Assembly: GCA_937982515.1 (NCBI GenBank)
Contig: CALJMB010000314.1
Span: 1-8,711, forward strand
DNA: 8,711 nt
From: an uncultured Balneolaceae bacterium
Lineage (GTDB): Bacteria > Bacteroidota > Rhodothermia > Balneolales > Balneolaceae
Direction of reading: 5' to 3'
Positions 6,903-8,711 of this stretch are shown here, in pieces. The notes below the pieces were generated by a model. It worked only from the letters and a program-made list of their open reading frames with translations, was not told the origin of the DNA and did no database searches. The translations under genes and the position numbers were made by a program. Each line of letters starts with the position of its first letter. Position 1 is the first letter of the stretch.

Positions 6903-7036
6903 CTCTCCCCTTGAGGGGAGCTCATCCACACGGCGGTTCCCGTGTGGATGTGAGGGGTGTTCCCGCTGGCTGTGCCTTGACAGACCCACCCCCGTCCCCT
7001 CCCTCCGTGGGAAAACCCGCCCACGCAAGGAGGGGT
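6903..7036 (-). repeat. Multi-hairpin GC-rich intergenic repeat, copy B (inverted)
   Basis: This is the same element as copy A, read on the minus strand. P1 outer arms CCCCTCC (6996-7002) and GGAGGGG (7029-7035) and the TTG/GAG internal loop match A. The inner stem is CGTGGG/CCCACG (7006-7011, 7020-7025) instead of TCCCGAT/ATCGGGA. P2 keeps GAGGGGTG (6952-6959) opposite CACCCC (6987-6992). P3 is an 11-bp perfect stem CATCCACACGG/CCGTGTGGATG (6923-6950) whose loop reads GAACCG on the minus strand or equivalent strand, as in A. P4 is CTCCCC-TTGA-GGGGAG (6905-6920). It is head to head with copy C, 36 bp apart. Confidence 0.82.
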
Positions 7037-7072
7037 GACTTCTTTCAAAGATGTGATCGCATATTTCTGTTC

Positions 7073-7231
7073 AGGAGTATCTCCCTTCCTTGTCCCGATG
7101 GGTTTGATCGGGAGAGGGAAGGGAGAACAAGAGGGGTGGGTCTACCCAGGGCAGGCAACTTGTTCAACTGCCATAAGAACACCCCTCGCCCCGACAACCT
7201 TGTTGTCGGGGAGCTCCCCTCAAAGGGAGAA
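7073..7231 (+). repeat. Multi-hairpin GC-rich intergenic repeat, copy C
   Basis: P1 outer arms are CTCCCTTCC (7081-7089) and GGAAGGGAG (7117-7125). Compared with copy A both arms changed at the paired position (C-G to T-A). The inner stem TCCCGAT/ATCGGGA and loop GGGTTTG are the same as in A. P2 is GAGGGGTG (7131-7138) with CACCCCTC (7180-7187), enclosing GGCAG/CTGCC. P3 is a 10-bp perfect stem CCCCGACAAC/GTTGTCGGGG with loop CTT (7189-7211), unlike either other copy. P4 is reduced to CTCCC/GGGAG (7214-7229). It ends 16 nt past the metE stop. No U-tract follows P3 or P4 on the metE strand, so a terminator role is possible but unproven. Confidence 0.85.
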
Positions 7232-7247
7232 ATATCTCAAACTCACA

Positions 7248-8711
7248 CTATTTACTATTCAGACTTTGGGATTTAACTCTCTCCCGCATTTCACGGGCAG
7301 CTGCTACCATATGTTGTAAGGACGGCAGCGTCTCTTTCCAGCCACGGGTTTTGAGTCCGCAGTCGGGATTCACCCATATTTGACCGGGATCCAGTACACC
7401 GGCGGCTTTTTCCAGCAAGGTTATCATCTCTTCGGTGGATGGTACTCTCGGGGAATGGATATCATAGACGCCGGGACCAATTTCGTTGGGGTACTCGAAT
7501 TCTACAAAGGCGTCAAGCAGTTCCATCTGGGAACGTGAAGTCTCCATGGAAATCACATCGGCATCCAGGCGGGTGATATGTTCGATGATATCGTTGAACT
7601 CCGAATAACACATGTGCGTGTGGATTTGCGTCTGATCCCGGACTACGGTAGAAGCGATACGGAACGCATCTACCGCCCAGTCCAAATAGGTATCCCGGTC
7701 CCGGCGGCGCAGCGGCAGTCCTTCCCGGAAAGCAGGCTCATCAATCTGTATGGCCTGAATACCCGCTTCTTCCAAATCTTTCACTTCATCCCGGATGGCG
7801 AGTGCAATTTGTTTGGCGGTCTCGGATCGGGGCTGATCATCCCGTACGAACGACCACTGCAAAATAGTCACCGGGCCGGTCAGCATACCTTTCACCGGCC
7901 GGTCAGTCAGCGACTGTGCGTAGGTTGACCATTGAACGGTAACCGGATCGGGGCGATGGACATCCCCGTAGATAATGGGAGGTTTCACGCCACGTGTTCC
8001 GTAGCTTTGCACCCAGCCATTGCGTGTAAAAGCAAAGCCGGCAAATTGTTCTCCGAAATACTCTACCATATCATTACGCTCAAATTCACCATGAACCAGC
8101 AGATCCAGCCCGATCTCTTCCTGTTTTTGTACCAGTTCTCTGGTCGCCTTTTTGATATTGCTCTCATACTCTTCCTTAGAAAGATTCCCTTTCCGGTAAC
8201 CGGCCCGCCACTGGCGTACTTCCTTGGTTTGAGGGAAGGAACCGATAGTCGTAGCGGGAAATAAATCGGGCAAATCCAGGTGTTTCTGCTGTTCTTTTTT
8301 ACGCTCCCTGTAAGGATGATCTCTTTGCAGGGCATCATCATTCAGCGTACTCATGCGCTGTTGTACTTCCGGGTTATGAACCAGCGTAGAATTCCGTTTG
8401 CTCTCAACATCGGCCTGATGCTGTTCTGCCTTCTGATGTTCTTGATCTGATAACTCACCTTCCGCCAGTTTTTTCAAGAGAGAAAGCTCGTCTAACTTCT
8501 GATTTGAAAAAGACAACCATCGCTTCACTTCTGCCGGCAAGGCGGTCTCATCCGTTTCCTGATTCAGATCTACCGGACAGTGAAGCAATGAGCAGGAAGG
8601 CGCCAGCATCAGCCGGTCGCTTCCGAGCTTCTGCTTAGCTTTTCGTATAATCCCGGCTGCTTTTTCAAGATCTGTTTTCCAGATATTGCGTCCGTTTATC
8701 AGGCCCAGTGA
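7248..8711 (-). CDS. metE: Cobalamin-independent methionine synthase, C-terminal two thirds (5' truncated by window)
   Basis: MetE transfers a methyl group from methyltetrahydrofolate-triglutamate to homocysteine, the last step of methionine synthesis, in the cytoplasm. The frame stays open to base 8711 (SLGLINGRNIWKTDLEKA continues upstream of the Met at 8609), so the start is outside the window. 487 residues are visible of roughly 760 usual. The catalytic barrel begins around LFPATTIGSFPQT and has GPVTILQWSFVR, the folate-side region QIDEPAFREGLPLR, and the zinc and homocysteine ligands His366, Cys368, Glu390 and Cys451 of the visible fragment (HTHMCYS, SMETSRS, NPDCGLKTRGW). Ligand spacings of 2, 22 and 61 equal those of E. 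coli MetE H641, C643, E665 and C726. A Lys/Glu/Gln-rich linker precedes the barrel. Its upstream control region is not in the window. Confidence 0.96.
   Translation of the reverse strand, partial: SLGLINGRNIWKTDLEKAAGIIRKAKQKLGSDRLMLAPSCSLLHCPVDLNQETDETALPAEVKRWLSFSNQKLDELSLLKKLAEGELSDQEHQKAEQHQADVESKRNSTLVHNPEVQQRMSTLNDDALQRDHPYRERKKEQQKHLDLPDLFPATTIGSFPQTKEVRQWRAGYRKGNLSKEEYESNIKKATRELVQKQEEIGLDLLVHGEFERNDMVEYFGEQFAGFAFTRNGWVQSYGTRGVKPPIIYGDVHRPDPVTVQWSTYAQSLTDRPVKGMLTGPVTILQWSFVRDDQPRSETAKQIALAIRDEVKDLEEAGIQAIQIDEPAFREGLPLRRRDRDTYLDWAVDAFRIASTVVRDQTQIHTHMCYSEFNDIIEHITRLDADVISMETSRSQMELLDAFVEFEYPNEIGPGVYDIHSPRVPSTEEMITLLEKAAGVLDPGQIWVNPDCGLKTRGWKETLPSLQHMVAAAREMRERVKSQSLNSK

Larger units (their letters stand above)
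6812..7247. other. Intergenic region between metE and nrdB
   Basis: This 436-bp region is dominated by multi-hairpin repeat copies B (6903-7036) and C (7073-7231). The remaining 6812-6902 must carry any promoter of nrdB that does not overlap the repeats. I see no recognisable -10/-35, NrdR box or riboswitch there. Plus-strand open frames across the region are built from repeat sequence and are not credible genes. Confidence 0.7.

Noticed and set aside
7189..7229. Rho-independent terminator for metE
   Set aside because: The hairpins are strong but no U-tract follows on the minus strand. The structure is better explained as part of repeat copy C.
6911..7319. Plus-strand open frames of 121 and 94 codons between nrdB and metE
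   Set aside because: They are built from the GC-rich hairpin repeats and end antisense to metE, with no protein-like character.

Overview
The window looks like chromosomal DNA from a member of the Bacteroidota/Rhodothermota/Balneolota group. The support is indirect: a Chlamydia/Salinibacter-type class Ic ribonucleotide reductase, mostly weak Shine-Dalgarno sequences, moderate GC content and dense GC-rich palindromic intergenic repeats. No rRNA or other taxonomic marker is present, so the assignment is tentative.

Layout from left to right. (1) Positions 1-204 (+) are the last 67 codons of a prokaryotic Argonaute-like protein (end of the PIWI domain). (2) Positions 205-440 are intergenic and hold a degenerate copy of a TTGTCTGAACTG-type inverted-repeat element. 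(3) Positions 441-2872 form an SOS-type cluster: a Y-family translesion DNA polymerase (-), a small unknown gene read divergently from it (+), and lexA (-), whose 3' end overlaps the small gene. Near-identical 22-bp boxes lie just upstream of the polymerase and of lexA. They are the best candidates for this organism's LexA operator, and the polymerase copy sits between the polymerase and the small gene. (4) Positions 2873-3355 are intergenic, with a second, better preserved TTGTCTGAACTG element and the first copy (A) of a GC-rich multi-hairpin repeat. (5) Positions 3356-6811 (-) are nrdB-nrdA, a class I ribonucleotide reductase operon. The beta subunit has Phe where the radical Tyr should be and Glu as first metal ligand, with the spacing of the class Ic Mn/Fe enzyme. 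(6) Positions 6812-7247 are intergenic, with two more copies (B and C) of the multi-hairpin repeat placed head to head. (7) Positions 7248-8711 (-) are the C-terminal 487 codons of cobalamin-independent methionine synthase (metE), cut by the window end.

Functionally, lexA and the polymerase form an autoregulated DNA-damage module, and the reductase beside it supplies dNTPs. The Argonaute and MetE look like unrelated neighbours.

The two most unusual things are the tyrosyl-less reductase beta subunit and the multi-hairpin repeat. In the repeat, loops and outer arms are conserved between copies, while several inner stems differ completely in sequence but keep perfect base pairing.
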